DNA of 64,000 bases from Streptomyces sp. NBC_01304 (GCF_035975855.1 NZ_CP109055.1:9920001-9984000); one strand, 5' to 3'; counted from the first letter of the stretch, positions 1 to 8,374 are shown. Numbers and translations are program-made. The notes: generated from the letters alone by a model not told the origin.

Positions 1-317
1 GCCGACCGCTCGGTCATCAAGGTGGCGGTCGCGTCGAGGAACCGGGCGAGGGCTTCGGTGGCGGTGCCGGACTCGATGTGGGCCGTGTCCAATACGGCGA
101 CCGCCCGTCGGCTCAACTCGTCGCGCACCGCGGCGAGGAGCGCCTCGCGCGTGCCGAAGTGCGCATACGCGGTCTGCCGTGCCACGCCTGCCGCGGACGC
201 GATCTCGGCCATGCTCGCTTCGGGACGCTCGGCAAGCGTGCGGATCGCCGCCGCCACCAGGGCTGCACGGTTCCGTCCGACCTCGGAGCGCTGACGACGA
301 CGCCTTATCTCTGACAC
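1..317 (-). CDS. TetR-family regulator, N-terminal part (runs off left edge)
   Basis: Translating the minus strand from GTG at 317 gives a TetR-type DNA-binding domain: a basic start (SEIRRRRQRSEVGRNR), a helix rich in Ala, then the HTH core MAEIASAAGVARQTAYAHF followed by GTREALLAAV. The ligand-binding domain lies beyond the window start. It is divergent from the SnoaL-like/DUF1772 pair at 357-1327, so it probably represses that pair and itself. Its first codons form one arm of a perfect 12-bp inverted repeat with the start of the divergent gene. The family call is safe; the ligand is unknown. Confidence 0.85.
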   Translation of the reverse strand, partial: MSEIRRRRQRSEVGRNRAALVAAAIRTLAERPEASMAEIASAAGVARQTAYAHFGTREALLAAVRDELSRRAVAVLDTAHIESGTATEALARFLDATATLMTERS

Positions 318-369
318 AGTTGACAATGCTAACAGCGCGCCTCAAAGATGACACATATGTCAGAGATAA
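305..369. promoter_or_regulatory. Divergent promoter region with perfect 12-bp inverted repeat
   Basis: TTATCTCTGACA at 305-316 is mirrored exactly by TGTCAGAGATAA at 358-369, with arm centres 53 bp apart. Both arms overlap start codons, because the two divergent proteins begin with the same SEI residues. A TTGACA box lies at 320-325. The symmetry could be a TetR operator pair or a by-product of the shared N-termini; the sequence alone cannot decide. Confidence 0.55.
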
Positions 370-773
370 CTGCGGCGGCCGCACGCCGCCTCCTCATCGA
401 CTACACCCGCGACATGGCCCTCTCCGACGAGGATCCGGCGCAGATCGTGGACCGCACCCTGACCGAGGACGCGGTCTGGGTGACCGGCGGCGCGGAACTG
501 ACCCGAGACAAGCTGATCGCGCATGCCCGCCCGGCCCGCAAGAACGTCCTTGCCGGTGACATGCGCGTGGACGACCTCCTTGTCGACGGCAACCGGTTCG
601 CCGCGCGCTGCCAACTCAGCGCCGACCACCGCAAGCTCGGGCGCGTGGTGATGGAGCTGATCCTGATCGGCGAGGTCGCCGCGGACGGACGGGTGCGGCG
701 CGTCAACCAGTTGGGCCGCAACCTGGACGCCGCGAACGGCACCGAGCACAGCACCGAGAACCCCACCGCGTGA
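357..773 (+). CDS. SnoaL-like / NTF2-fold protein
   Basis: A protein of about 138 residues with the pattern of SnoaL-like small alpha+beta barrel proteins: an N-terminal helix (TAAAARRLLIDYTRDM), an EDAVWVTGGAELTRDKLIAH segment, and C-terminal beta strands ending in a VNQLGR element. These folds include cyclases, isomerases and binding proteins, so no reaction can be assigned. An ATG at 348 is the alternative start; 357 mirrors the divergent TetR start. There is little room for a ribosome-binding site, so translation may be leaderless. The stop overlaps the GTG of the next gene, so the two are probably co-expressed under the TetR regulator. Confidence 0.6.
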   Translation: MSEITAAAARRLLIDYTRDMALSDEDPAQIVDRTLTEDAVWVTGGAELTRDKLIAHARPARKNVLAGDMRVDDLLVDGNRFAARCQLSADHRKLGRVVMELILIGEVAADGRVRRVNQLGRNLDAANGTEHSTENPTA

Positions 774-1327
774 AGACGCCGTCGAGCACAACCGTCCGGC
801 TCGTCCAGGGCCTCGCCCTGCTGTCCACCGGCGCCCTCGCCGGCGCCTTCGGCTACGGGGCGGCCAACCTCGTCCCCACGTTCAACGCCGTACCGCTCGA
901 CATGAGGCTGCACTTCCACGCCCAGCTGATGCAGATGAACGGCATCACCATGCAAGGCGCCATGGGCATCTCGGCACTCAGCGCCCTCACCCTTGCCGTC
1001 ATCACCCGCGGCACCGCACGGCGGTCGGCCGCAGTGGCCGGACTCCTCACCGTCGCGTCCTTCCTCATCACCCGCCTCGGCAACGTCCCCATCAACGGCC
1101 GCATCAAGGAGTGGGCGGCCACCTCCGCACCCGCCGACCACGCCGAGATCCTGGCGCGCTGGGAGGCGTTCAACTACGCCCGCACGGCCACCGCTTTCGC
1201 CGCCTTCGCCCTGCTGATCCTGCTTGCCCTGCGCCGCGGCCCCGCTGCTCAAGACACGGATGGAGCTTCAGGGACGAACGTACGTAAGGAACGGCCGTCC
1301 CTCAGGGGCGAAGGTGCTTCAAAGTGA
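770..1327 (+). CDS. DUF1772 (anthrone-oxygenase-like) membrane protein
   Basis: A 185-residue integral membrane protein with four hydrophobic segments at about residues 10-35, 60-80, 90-110 and 150-170. The family signature is visible in the third segment, with RLGNVPINGRIKEW and a later RWEAFNYARTATAFAAF. DUF1772 proteins are small four-helix membrane proteins, some described as anthrone-oxygenase-like; substrates are mostly unknown. The GTG start overlaps the stop of the SnoaL-like gene by 4 nt, so the two are coupled. The charged tail after residue 165 overlaps the 3' end of the convergent gene by 26 nt. Confidence 0.75.
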   Translation: MKTPSSTTVRLVQGLALLSTGALAGAFGYGAANLVPTFNAVPLDMRLHFHAQLMQMNGITMQGAMGISALSALTLAVITRGTARRSAAVAGLLTVASFLITRLGNVPINGRIKEWAATSAPADHAEILARWEAFNYARTATAFAAFALLILLALRRGPAAQDTDGASGTNVRKERPSLRGEGASK

Positions 1328-2120
1328 ACTCGGGCCGCGCATAAGGCCCCGCCTGCGCGGCCGTCGGATCCGCGGGAACGTCCGCTCCCGGAATGTGCGC
1401 CGCGTGATCCTCGGCGTTGTCGACGGGCGTGTACGCCAGCTCGAAGGGGGCCGGGAGTTCCCAGAATCGGCGTGAGTTGGCGGAGACCGCGTACACCGTC
1501 GTGAAGCCCGGGGCGGGCGCGGCGGTGAGGGCCGCGCGGCAGAAGCCGATGGCGTCGCGCGGACTCAACCAGGTGGCCAGGTGGCGCGGTTCGCTGGGGG
1601 CCTCCTCGAAGCTGCCGATGCGCAGGCAGAGCACGGAGAGGCCGAACTTGTCCGCGTACAGCTGCCCCAGCGCCTCGACGGCCGCCTTGCTCACGCCGTA
1701 GAGGCCGTCGGGCCGCACCGGGTCCTGCGAGTTGGTGCGGTGCGCGGTGGGGTAGAAACCGGCCACGCGGTTGCTGCCGGCCAGCACCACACGGGGAATC
1801 GCGAGCCTGCGGGCGGCCTCCAGGACGTGGTGCGTTCCCAGGACGTTGACCTGCAGCAGGTCGGGCAGCGGGGCCTCGTCCGCGATGCCGCCCAGGTGCA
1901 GCACGGCGTCCACGCCCACGAGCGCCGACTCCAGGGCCGTCGGATCCAGCAGATCGACCGTGTGGACCGCCTCGTTGGCGGTCTCCGCCTCCAGCGGAAC
2001 CCGGTCGAGCAGGACCAGCCGCCCCACCTCGCCGCGCAGCGCCCTGCGCACCACCGCGCCGATGCTGCCCGCCGCACCGGTGATCGCCACAGTCCCCGGA
2101 CCTGCCGTTCCCCGCTCCAT
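1302..2120 (-). CDS. NAD-dependent epimerase/dehydratase, uronate-dehydrogenase-like
   Basis: A 272-residue extended SDR protein. The Rossmann dinucleotide-binding motif is GAAGSIG near residue 15, LHLGGIAD follows at about 75, and the catalytic YGVSK lies at about 145 with an upstream GSNRVAGFYP. The pattern and length fit uronate dehydrogenase (uronate to aldarolactone with NAD) and its relatives better than UDP-sugar epimerases, which are longer. The GGGGGAAG upstream of ATG 2120 is a good ribosome-binding site. It converges on the DUF1772 gene and diverges from the Nudix gene. Substrate assignment is inference. Confidence 0.7.
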   Translation of the reverse strand: MERGTAGPGTVAITGAAGSIGAVVRRALRGEVGRLVLLDRVPLEAETANEAVHTVDLLDPTALESALVGVDAVLHLGGIADEAPLPDLLQVNVLGTHHVLEAARRLAIPRVVLAGSNRVAGFYPTAHRTNSQDPVRPDGLYGVSKAAVEALGQLYADKFGLSVLCLRIGSFEEAPSEPRHLATWLSPRDAIGFCRAALTAAPAPGFTTVYAVSANSRRFWELPAPFELAYTPVDNAEDHAAHIPGADVPADPTAAQAGPYARPEFTLKHLRP

Positions 2121-2294
2121 CGCGCTTCCCCCTCACAGGACTTCGCCCTCACGTCATTGCGTACGGTGTCTATCCTCGCAGCACCGGTCGTCACCGGTCA
2201 GGGCGGCGGAACAGGGTTTTCCCGGCAGGGTGAAGCGGGCAAGCCAGAGCCAGCGGTAGCAGGGCCACCGCGGGCCGGCAGAAGAGGGGGAAAC

Positions 2295-3353
2295 GTGATC
2301 GTCTGGGTCAATGGCGCGTTCGGCGCGGGCAAGTCGAGCGCCGCGACGGAACTGGTCGACCTGATCCCGAACAGCACGCTCTTCGACCCCGAGGTCATCG
2401 GCGGCGGCCTGGCGCACCTGCTGCCCGCCAAGCGCCTCGCCGCCGTGAGCGACTACCAGGACCTGGCCCTGTGGCGGCGCCTCGTCGTCGACGCCGCGGC
2501 CGCGCTGCTCGCCGAGGTCGGGGGCGTGCTCGTGGTGCCGATGACGCTGCTGCGCCAGGACTACCGCGACGAGATCTTCGGCGGGCTCGCCTCCCGCAGG
2601 ATCACCGTGCGGCATGTCCTCCTCGCCCCGGCGGAAACGATCCTGCGCGAGCGAATGGCCGCCCGGCAGACGGCGATCGAGCAGAGCGGCGAAGCCGGCG
2701 AAGACCTCGCGGCGCGCGTGACCCAGTGGTCGTACGGCCACATCGAGCCCTACCGCGAAGCCCTGGCGAACTGGCTCACGGCGGATGCGTACGTCGTCGA
2801 CACCGGCGCCCTCACGCCGCACGAGACCGCCCGACGCATCGCCGACGCCGTGCGCACCGGAGCGGCCGGCGTCAGCGACATCGTGCAGACCCCCGAACCC
2901 ACCGCCGAGACCCTCGCCGCCGGCGTCCTCCTCTTCGACGAACAGGACCGGGTCCTGCTCGTCGACCCCACGTACAAGGCGGGCTGGGAATTCCCCGGAG
3001 GCGTCGTCGAGGCCGGCGAGGCACCCGCACGCGCGGGCGTGCGCGAGGTGGCCGAGGAGACCGGCATCCAACTGGAGTGCCTGCCCCGCCTGTTGGTCGT
3101 CGACTGGGAGCCGCCCAAGCCCCCCGGATACGGCGGGATGCGCCTGCTGTTCGACGGCGGACGCCTCGACAGCGGTGCCACCGAGCGGCTGCTGCTGCCC
3201 GGACCCGAACTCCGCGGCTGCCGCTTCGTCAGCGAACAGGAAGCGGCCGACCTGCTGCCACCGGTCCGCTACGAGCGGCTGCGCTGGGCCCTGCGGGCCC
3301 GCGAACAGGGCGCCGCGCTCTACCTGGAGGCGGGCATTCCGCTCGGCACCTAG
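2295..3353 (+). CDS. Bifunctional TmrB-like P-loop NTPase / Nudix hydrolase fusion
   Basis: A 352-residue two-domain protein starting at GTG 2295 after an AGAGGGGG ribosome-binding site. The start VIVWVNGAFGAGKSS holds a Walker A motif (residues 7-14) in the context typical of TmrB-like kinases or AAA_33 P-loop proteins. A linker near residue 200 leads to a Nudix domain with a complete box at about 235-258 (GGVVEAGE, then REVAEETGI, matching GX5EX7REUXEEXGU). The first domain is expected to bind NTP and perhaps phosphorylate a small molecule; the second to hydrolyse a nucleoside diphosphate-linked substrate. Its last codon overlaps the stop of the convergent MBL gene by 4 nt (CTAG). Confidence 0.8.
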   Translation: MIVWVNGAFGAGKSSAATELVDLIPNSTLFDPEVIGGGLAHLLPAKRLAAVSDYQDLALWRRLVVDAAAALLAEVGGVLVVPMTLLRQDYRDEIFGGLASRRITVRHVLLAPAETILRERMAARQTAIEQSGEAGEDLAARVTQWSYGHIEPYREALANWLTADAYVVDTGALTPHETARRIADAVRTGAAGVSDIVQTPEPTAETLAAGVLLFDEQDRVLLVDPTYKAGWEFPGGVVEAGEAPARAGVREVAEETGIQLECLPRLLVVDWEPPKPPGYGGMRLLFDGGRLDSGATERLLLPGPELRGCRFVSEQEAADLLPPVRYERLRWALRAREQGAALYLEAGIPLGT

Positions 3354-4066
3354 AGGTGGGCGTACCCGTCGGCCGACGCCCGCAGCGCCGCGCCGCCGTC
3401 CTCGGTCACCGGGTCGCCGTGCCCGAAGCACGCGACCCGGGTATCGAGGGCCGCCAGTTCGCGGAACGAGGCCAGGGCCTGCTCCCGGTCCAGGTTGAAC
3501 ACGCCGAGCATCACCTGCCCGTCCACCGGCGAGGCCGCCACCGCATCGCCGGTGAACAGCACGCCGTGGCGCGGCAGATGCAGGGCGATGCTGCCGTCCG
3601 TGTGCCCGGGCGCGTGCACCACGCGGGCGCCGCCGCCGAAGTCGAGGACGTCGCCGTCCTCCAGGTCCAGCACGTCGGGCACGACCGGCTCGGCGGGCGC
3701 GGGCGGCAGCTGCGGCGCCACCTCGGCCCAGATCGGCAGCTCCCACTCCTCCAACACGGGCGCCGGGCCCGGCACTTCACCGCGTACGATCCGCGCGTCG
3801 AGCCGGTGCGCGAGCACCTGCGCCCCACTGAGCGCGGCGAACTCGCCGGCGCCGCCCGCATGGTCCTCGTGGAAGTGCGTGAGCACGATGCGGCGTACGT
3901 CGACGGGCCGCAGCCCGAGCCGCGTGACGGCGCCCGCGATCTGCGGCCCCGCGCCCACCGCCCCGGCGTCGATGAGCGTCAACTCGTCCTCGTCACGCCA
4001 CAGATAGGCCTGGCCGACGGGGAAACGGAGCAGGTGCAGCTCGGGAAGGATCTTGATGAGGTCCAT
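3350..4066 (-). CDS. MBL-fold metallo-hydrolase
   Basis: A 238-residue metallo-beta-lactamase-fold protein. The metal-binding HFHEDH motif is at residues 64-69, the later ligands are the His of APGHTDG and the Asp of FTGDAV, and FGHGDP lies near the C-terminus. This arrangement fits glyoxalase-II or lactonase-like hydrolases of small thioesters, lactones or nucleotides. The LPELHLLRFPVG start is usual for standalone actinobacterial members. It stands downstream of the biosynthetic operon on the same strand but is separated from it by a strong hairpin terminator, so it is probably a separate unit. Substrate unknown. Confidence 0.85.
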   Translation of the reverse strand: MDLIKILPELHLLRFPVGQAYLWRDEDELTLIDAGAVGAGPQIAGAVTRLGLRPVDVRRIVLTHFHEDHAGGAGEFAALSGAQVLAHRLDARIVRGEVPGPAPVLEEWELPIWAEVAPQLPPAPAEPVVPDVLDLEDGDVLDFGGGARVVHAPGHTDGSIALHLPRHGVLFTGDAVAASPVDGQVMLGVFNLDREQALASFRELAALDTRVACFGHGDPVTEDGGAALRASADGYAHL

Positions 4067-4081
4067 GGCGCGACACTAGGC

Positions 4082-4109
4082 AGGCCCCTCGCCGGGTGGC
4101 GAGGGGCCT
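4082..4109 (-). terminator. Strong hairpin terminator at end of biosynthetic operon
   Basis: AGGCCCCTCGCC (4082-4093), loop GGGT, then the exact complement GGCGAGGGGCCT (4098-4109): a perfect 12-bp GC-rich stem. It lies between the stop of the MtnA-Apt gene and the start of the MBL gene, both on the minus strand, so it probably ends the long operon. Confidence 0.8.
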
Positions 4110-4203
4110 TCGCTGTGGGCGGATTGGTTCAGCTTGCGGAGTACGCGTCAGTCGGTGACGCAGGTGGCCGAGCGGGCCGTGGGGCTGAAATGCAGTTCGC
4201 GCA

Positions 4204-5718
4204 TCACGTGACGTCGTGGACGCAGAAGACCTCGTGGGGAGTCAGCCGGCCGCGTCCGCCGAGCCCGCCGAGTTCGACGATGGCGGCGAGTCCGCCGATG
4301 TGTCCCCCGCTGCCTTTGACCAGCTGGGCCGCGGCTTCCAGCGTGCCGCCGGTAGCGAGTACGTCATCGATGATCAGGACACGTGCACCGGGAGCCAGCG
4401 CGTCGGACTGCATCTCCAGGCGATCGTTCCCGTACTCAAGGCCGTAGCTGACGGAGACGACCTCGCCGGGGAGCTTGCCGGGCTTGCGGGCAAGGATCAG
4501 GGGGGCACCGGCCCGCTGCGCGACGGCGCTGCCGATCGGGAACCCGCGGGCTTCCAGGGCCAGTACGCAGTCGAACCGGCCCTGAAACTGCCGCCATATC
4601 GCCGTGGCCGTATCCCGGACCAGCGCCGGATCCGCGTAGAGCGGGCCGAGGTCCTGGAAGCTGACGCCGGGTGTGGGAAAGTCCGCCACGACCTGGATGC
4701 GTGCGGCGACGCGCTCCGCCAGTTCGCCGCCGGGCCTGAGTGTCCGTGATTCGGTGACGACGGCCGTCACCAGGTCCGCAGGGGTGACGTCGAACGCCGG
4801 GTTGAAGGCTCGGGTGCCCACCGGTGCCATGAGCTGTCCGGCGTGGTGCGTCACTTCCTCGTCGGCGCGCTCCTCGATGCGGATGCCGGCGCCGTCCAGC
4901 ACGGTCACGTCCACGGTGGACTCGGGCGCGACGACGACGAAGGGGATCCCGGCGCGTTGCGCGGCAATGGCGAGGGGGTAGGTGCCGATCTTGTTTGCCA
5001 CATCGCCTCGGGCGGTGATGCGGTCGGCTCCCACGATCACGCAGTCGACCATGCCCGTGGCGATGGCAGCCGGGCCGGCCGAGTCCACGCACAGGCGGTG
5101 CGGAATACCCTCTTCCGCGAGTTCCCACGCGGTCAGGCGCGCGCCCTGGAGCAGCGGGCGGGTCTCGCCGGCGATGACCTCCTGCACCTGGCCGGCCGCC
5201 GCCAGTTCGCGGATCGTGCCCAGCGCCGTACCCCAGGCGACGGTGGCCAGCCGCCCGGTGTTGCAGTGGGTCAGGATCCGCAACGGCCCCGGTCCGCACT
5301 GCTCGCGCAGGAATCGCGCGGCCCTGGCGGACGCATCGCGGTTCGCCTGTTCGTCCTCGTCCAGCATGGTGAGCGCCTCGTCGAGCACGGCGTCGGCACC
5401 TTCTGGGAGCCGGGTCAGTGCCCGTCGTACGCCCCAGGCGAGGTTGACCGCCGTGGGGCGCGCGGTGGCGATGCGCTCGGCCTGTACCTGGACGGCGGGC
5501 CGGTCGAGCAGGCCGTCCACGGTGTGGTGGCGGGCGGCCAGCGCGACGCCGAGCGCGCCGGCCACTCCGACGGCAGGTGCGCCGCGTATCGCCAAAGTCT
5601 CTATGGCATCGACGAGTTGATCGACGGTGGTCAGCCGCATGATGCGTCGTTCATGGGGGAGAGCTCGCTGGTCGAGGGTGCGAATGGTGCCGCTGTCCCA
5701 GGTGATGGAGCGTTCCAC
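4204..5718 (-). CDS. mtnA-apt: Fusion of methylthioribose-1-phosphate isomerase (MtnA) and adenine phosphoribosyltransferase (Apt)
   Basis: 504 residues with two enzymes in one chain. Residues 1 to about 330 match MtnA (IRGAPAVGVAGA, HCNTG with catalytic Cys152, VGADRITARGDVANKIGTY with Asp232), which isomerises 5-methylthioribose-1-phosphate to the ribulose form. Residues from about 335 match Apt: FPTPGVSFQDLGPL and the PRPP-binding loop IIDDVLATGGT at 449-459, which converts adenine plus PRPP to AMP. MtnP makes both substrates (methylthioribose-1-phosphate and adenine) in one reaction, so the fusion pairs the two exits of that reaction. It is the last gene of the operon, downstream of the SARP gene. 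Each domain is full length, so this is not an assembly artefact of a truncated gene. Confidence 0.93.
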   Translation of the reverse strand: MERSITWDSGTIRTLDQRALPHERRIMRLTTVDQLVDAIETLAIRGAPAVGVAGALGVALAARHHTVDGLLDRPAVQVQAERIATARPTAVNLAWGVRRALTRLPEGADAVLDEALTMLDEDEQANRDASARAARFLREQCGPGPLRILTHCNTGRLATVAWGTALGTIRELAAAGQVQEVIAGETRPLLQGARLTAWELAEEGIPHRLCVDSAGPAAIATGMVDCVIVGADRITARGDVANKIGTYPLAIAAQRAGIPFVVVAPESTVDVTVLDGAGIRIEERADEEVTHHAGQLMAPVGTRAFNPAFDVTPADLVTAVVTESRTLRPGGELAERVAARIQVVADFPTPGVSFQDLGPLYADPALVRDTATAIWRQFQGRFDCVLALEARGFPIGSAVAQRAGAPLILARKPGKLPGEVVSVSYGLEYGNDRLEMQSDALAPGARVLIIDDVLATGGTLEAAAQLVKGSGGHIGGLAAIVELGGLGGRGRLTPHEVFCVHDVT

Positions 5719-5742
5719 CAGGGTGGTCCTTTCCGTTCGGTG

Positions 5743-6564
5743 TCAGGCGCTGAACAGGTCCAGTGACAGTGCCCGGCCGCGTGAGGGCGGCGTGGTCAGT
5801 TCGGGGTCGGCGTTGAGGATGGCGCTGTGAATGCCGCGCAGCCTCGGTGAGGGGTCGATGCCCAGGTTCTGATTGAGGGACCCTCGCAGCAGGTGGTAGG
5901 CATCGAGGGCCTGGGCTGCTCGGCCGGAGCGGTACAGGGCGAGCATGTACTGCGCGTGGAAGTTCTCGTGCGCCGGATACTCGGCGGCCAACTGGCTGAG
6001 TTCGGGGAGGAGTTCATGGTGCATGCCGAGGCGCAGTTCGGCCTCGATGCGCTGGTCGAGGAGGGTGAGGCGCAGCTCTTCCAGTCCCGTGACGCGGGCC
6101 TGGAGGTAGCTGCCCAGTTCGACGTCGGTGAGGGCCGGACCGTGCCAGAGCTGGAGTGCCGCGCGCAGGGCGAACCGCAGTCTGCGCTCGTCGCCTGCGG
6201 CTTCGGCGCGGCGTGATTCCGCGACGTGCCGTTCGAGGTGGTGGAGGTCGACGCTGCCCGGAGCGGCGTGCAGTTGATAGCCGCGATGCTGGGTGGTCAG
6301 AGCCTGCTTGGCGCCCTCGTGCGAGCCGATCGACGGGGATGCGGCCAGTGCGTGCCGGATGTGCATGATGCGGGTGTGGAGGCTCTGGACGGCGCTCCGT
6401 GGGCCGTGGTTGCCCCACAGTTCCTCCAGGCACATGGCCATGGAGACCGGAGTGTTGTTGTACAGGACGAACAGCGCTAACAGCTGGCGCGTCTTGGGGG
6501 CCGAGGGGAGCCGGCAGGCTCCGGCGTCATTCATGACAAGTGGGCCTAGTGCCCTGAATTCCAT
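5743..6564 (-). CDS. SARP-family transcriptional activator (cluster-specific)
   Basis: 273 residues, the usual size of a small SARP. The N-terminal winged-helix domain (MEFRALGPLVM to about residue 95, with TRQLLALFVL and RGYQL) is followed by a bacterial transcriptional activation domain (HARHxxL-type helices, MLALYRSGRAAQALDAYHLLR). The ATG at 6564 is preferred over the TTG at 6576 because GGGAGA sits 7 bases upstream of it. SARPs bind heptad direct repeats overlapping the -35; one such array lies upstream of speH at 19799-19827. The gene lies directly upstream of mtnA-apt and probably activates the whole operon. Confidence 0.88.
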   Translation of the reverse strand: MEFRALGPLVMNDAGACRLPSAPKTRQLLALFVLYNNTPVSMAMCLEELWGNHGPRSAVQSLHTRIMHIRHALAASPSIGSHEGAKQALTTQHRGYQLHAAPGSVDLHHLERHVAESRRAEAAGDERRLRFALRAALQLWHGPALTDVELGSYLQARVTGLEELRLTLLDQRIEAELRLGMHHELLPELSQLAAEYPAHENFHAQYMLALYRSGRAAQALDAYHLLRGSLNQNLGIDPSPRLRGIHSAILNADPELTTPPSRGRALSLDLFSA

Positions 6565-6869
6565 TGGTTCTCCCAAAACGGGCCATAGCGCTTTCTTGGA
6601 TCTGGCGCATTGCCGATGGCGGGTGTGGTGCGGCTCGCTGCTCTTTCTCTTTCGGTTGACCGGGCAACAGTCAGTAGCATATTCATCCGACGGTCGCCAT
6701 GGTCAAGAGTTTGTTCGCGCCACGGGTATGGCTCGTTTGAGTCATGACAAGGGAGTGGCGTCCCGCAAGTTTCGCGAAAGGTGTTCCGGCATGCGGAAAT
6801 TGCCGCCATTGCGGCTTGGCCTGCGGTGATGTGAAACGGGCGAAGTGGCCCTACCTGATTTCGCGTCGG
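6565..6869. other. 305-bp intergenic stretch upstream of the SARP gene
   Basis: No convincing gene is visible on either strand. On the minus strand TTGACC (plus 6701-6706) and TATGCT (plus 6676-6681) are 19 bp apart and could form a promoter for the SARP/mtnA-apt genes. Base composition is less GC-rich than the flanking genes, as expected for a regulatory region. Confidence 0.4.
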
Positions 6870-7015
6870 TTACAGATGCGTACAGAGGAACTCGTCCACG
6901 GAGATGAATTGCAGGGAATCCGCGGCTTCAGTCCATGGCGTATCGCGTGACCCGCGTCGATTCCGTAGGTGATGTCCCTGATAAATCGCATCACGCGATG
7001 GAGCAGCTCTGTCAT
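6870..7015 (-). pseudogene. Tiny ORF with apparent frameshift, between MFS and SARP genes
   Basis: ATG at 7015 follows a good GGAAGGA ribosome-binding site. The frame reads MTELLHRVMRFIRDITYGID and continues AGHAIRHG, then would run out of frame to 6851 (54 residues). Codon third-position GC is high up to about 6932, then becomes high in a different frame that reads TEAADSLQFISVDEFLCTHL and stops at 6870. A single inserted base near 6930 would join the two into a product of about 48 residues. It could be a decayed gene, a sequencing error, or a genuine short peptide with recoding. No family is recognised. It lies 60 nt after the MFS stop on the same strand. Confidence 0.4.
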
Positions 7016-7074
7016 GAGAATTCCTTCCCATCTTTGATACTGCGTGGTGTCTATGGGCGTGCGCTGTTCACGTA

Positions 7075-8319
7075 TCAGCTGTGTGTCCCGCTGCGGTACT
7101 CGGCTTTTGCGTGCTGAGCGTCGACCGTCTCGTGTTCCGCGCCCCGGACGGCACCTACTGGGCGGCTCGGCCCGGCGAGCAGTGTCAGTACCGCGATGGC
7201 GGCGGTGAGCAGGAAGGCCGCGCTCAGGCTGAAGCGGTCGGCGACGACCCCCAGGGCCGTGGGGCCGATGATGGTGCCGATGCCGAGGAAGAACACCGTG
7301 GAGCTGAAGCCGGTCGACGGGCGTTCGGGGAAGACCTGGTAGCTCCAGACGGCGAGCAGACCCGAACCGGCCATGAAGGCCGGGCCGTAGAGCACGGCCG
7401 AGGCCGCTACGGCGGGGATCGCCCCGGGCGCCACGCCCAGCAGGGCGATGGCGACGGCCATGGCGAGGAAGAGCAGCATCTGGGTGCGGCGCTGTCCCAG
7501 GCGCTGGATGAGGGAGCCGGTGAACACCCCCGCCGTGCCCGCCAGGCCCATCAGGGTCCAAAAGAGCGGACCGGTGGGGTCGTTGTCCTTGAGGTCCTGG
7601 GACACGGCGTCCACGGCGAAGGTCCAGTAGACCGCGCCGATCAGTCCGTAGGACAGTGCTGTGGCGTACAGCGGTACGGCCGGCCGCCGGGCGAACCAGC
7701 GCAGACCGAGGCGCTGTTGGGGTGTGCGCGGAGCGTGGTGGTGCGATCCGCCGGGCAGGATGCGGGCGTTGTAGAGGGTGACGGCGAGTGCGGCCACGGC
7801 GAAGGCCGTCCACGCGTACTGCCATGTGGGGCCCTGGGCGACGATGGCCAGAGGTCCGGCGATGATGACCGCGAATGCCGTGCCGCTGGGGATCAGTGCC
7901 ATGACCCGCTCGCGCTGGTGGACGGGGACCATGCGGTCCACGGCGTCGGAGTAAGGGGCCCAGGCGAACCCTGGGCTCAGTCCGGCCATGACCAGCCCGG
8001 CGATCAGCATCCCGGTCCCGTGTGCGTACGCCACAAGGAGCATGCCCGCCGCCGCCGACATGCCGCCGCAGATGACCAGGGGGCGGGGCCCCCATCGGGT
8101 GGAGAGGACGCCGACGAGCAGCAGGGCGATCAGGTAGCTGACGTAGGTCGCGCTGCCGATGACTCCGACCAGGGAGACCGACAGGTCGAACTGGCGGCGT
8201 ATCTCCGGCAGGAAGAGGCCGTATCCATAGCGGGCGAACCCGAAGGTGACGCCCTGGGCCGCGACGCCTGCCATGCCCACCTTCCAGGCGATGGACAGTC
8301 GAGGATTGCGACGGCTCAT
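7075..8319 (-). CDS. MFS transporter (YbfB/YjiJ-type)
   Basis: 414 residues with about 12 hydrophobic segments. The start GVAAQGVTFGFARYGYGLFL, RWGPRPLVICGG after the second helix pair, and FGLSPGFAWAP-like loops are typical of the YbfB/YjiJ branch of the major facilitator superfamily. It stands in the middle of the biosynthetic operon, directly downstream of the TetR gene, so export of the cluster product or an intermediate is the natural inference. Transport direction and substrate are not visible. The final 25 residues are hydrophilic and cytoplasmic. Confidence 0.85.
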   Translation of the reverse strand: MSRRNPRLSIAWKVGMAGVAAQGVTFGFARYGYGLFLPEIRRQFDLSVSLVGVIGSATYVSYLIALLLVGVLSTRWGPRPLVICGGMSAAAGMLLVAYAHGTGMLIAGLVMAGLSPGFAWAPYSDAVDRMVPVHQRERVMALIPSGTAFAVIIAGPLAIVAQGPTWQYAWTAFAVAALAVTLYNARILPGGSHHHAPRTPQQRLGLRWFARRPAVPLYATALSYGLIGAVYWTFAVDAVSQDLKDNDPTGPLFWTLMGLAGTAGVFTGSLIQRLGQRRTQMLLFLAMAVAIALLGVAPGAIPAVAASAVLYGPAFMAGSGLLAVWSYQVFPERPSTGFSSTVFFLGIGTIIGPTALGVVADRFSLSAAFLLTAAIAVLTLLAGPSRPVGAVRGAEHETVDAQHAKAEYRSGTHS

Positions 8320-8374
8320 CGTGGCATCACGCCTTCTGTGTGGGGGAGTTTGCTGATCCGGACAGGTGGGTGTC

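Noticed and set aside
2154..3746. Long minus-strand frame opposite the TmrB-Nudix gene
   Set aside because: Low-complexity Arg/Gly/Ala composition and no domain; a high-GC shadow of the real plus-strand gene.
6851..7015. RiPP precursor peptide
   Set aside because: No lanthipeptide, YcaO, radical-SAM or peptide-ligase modification gene is nearby; the frame shift leaves even the peptide sequence uncertain.
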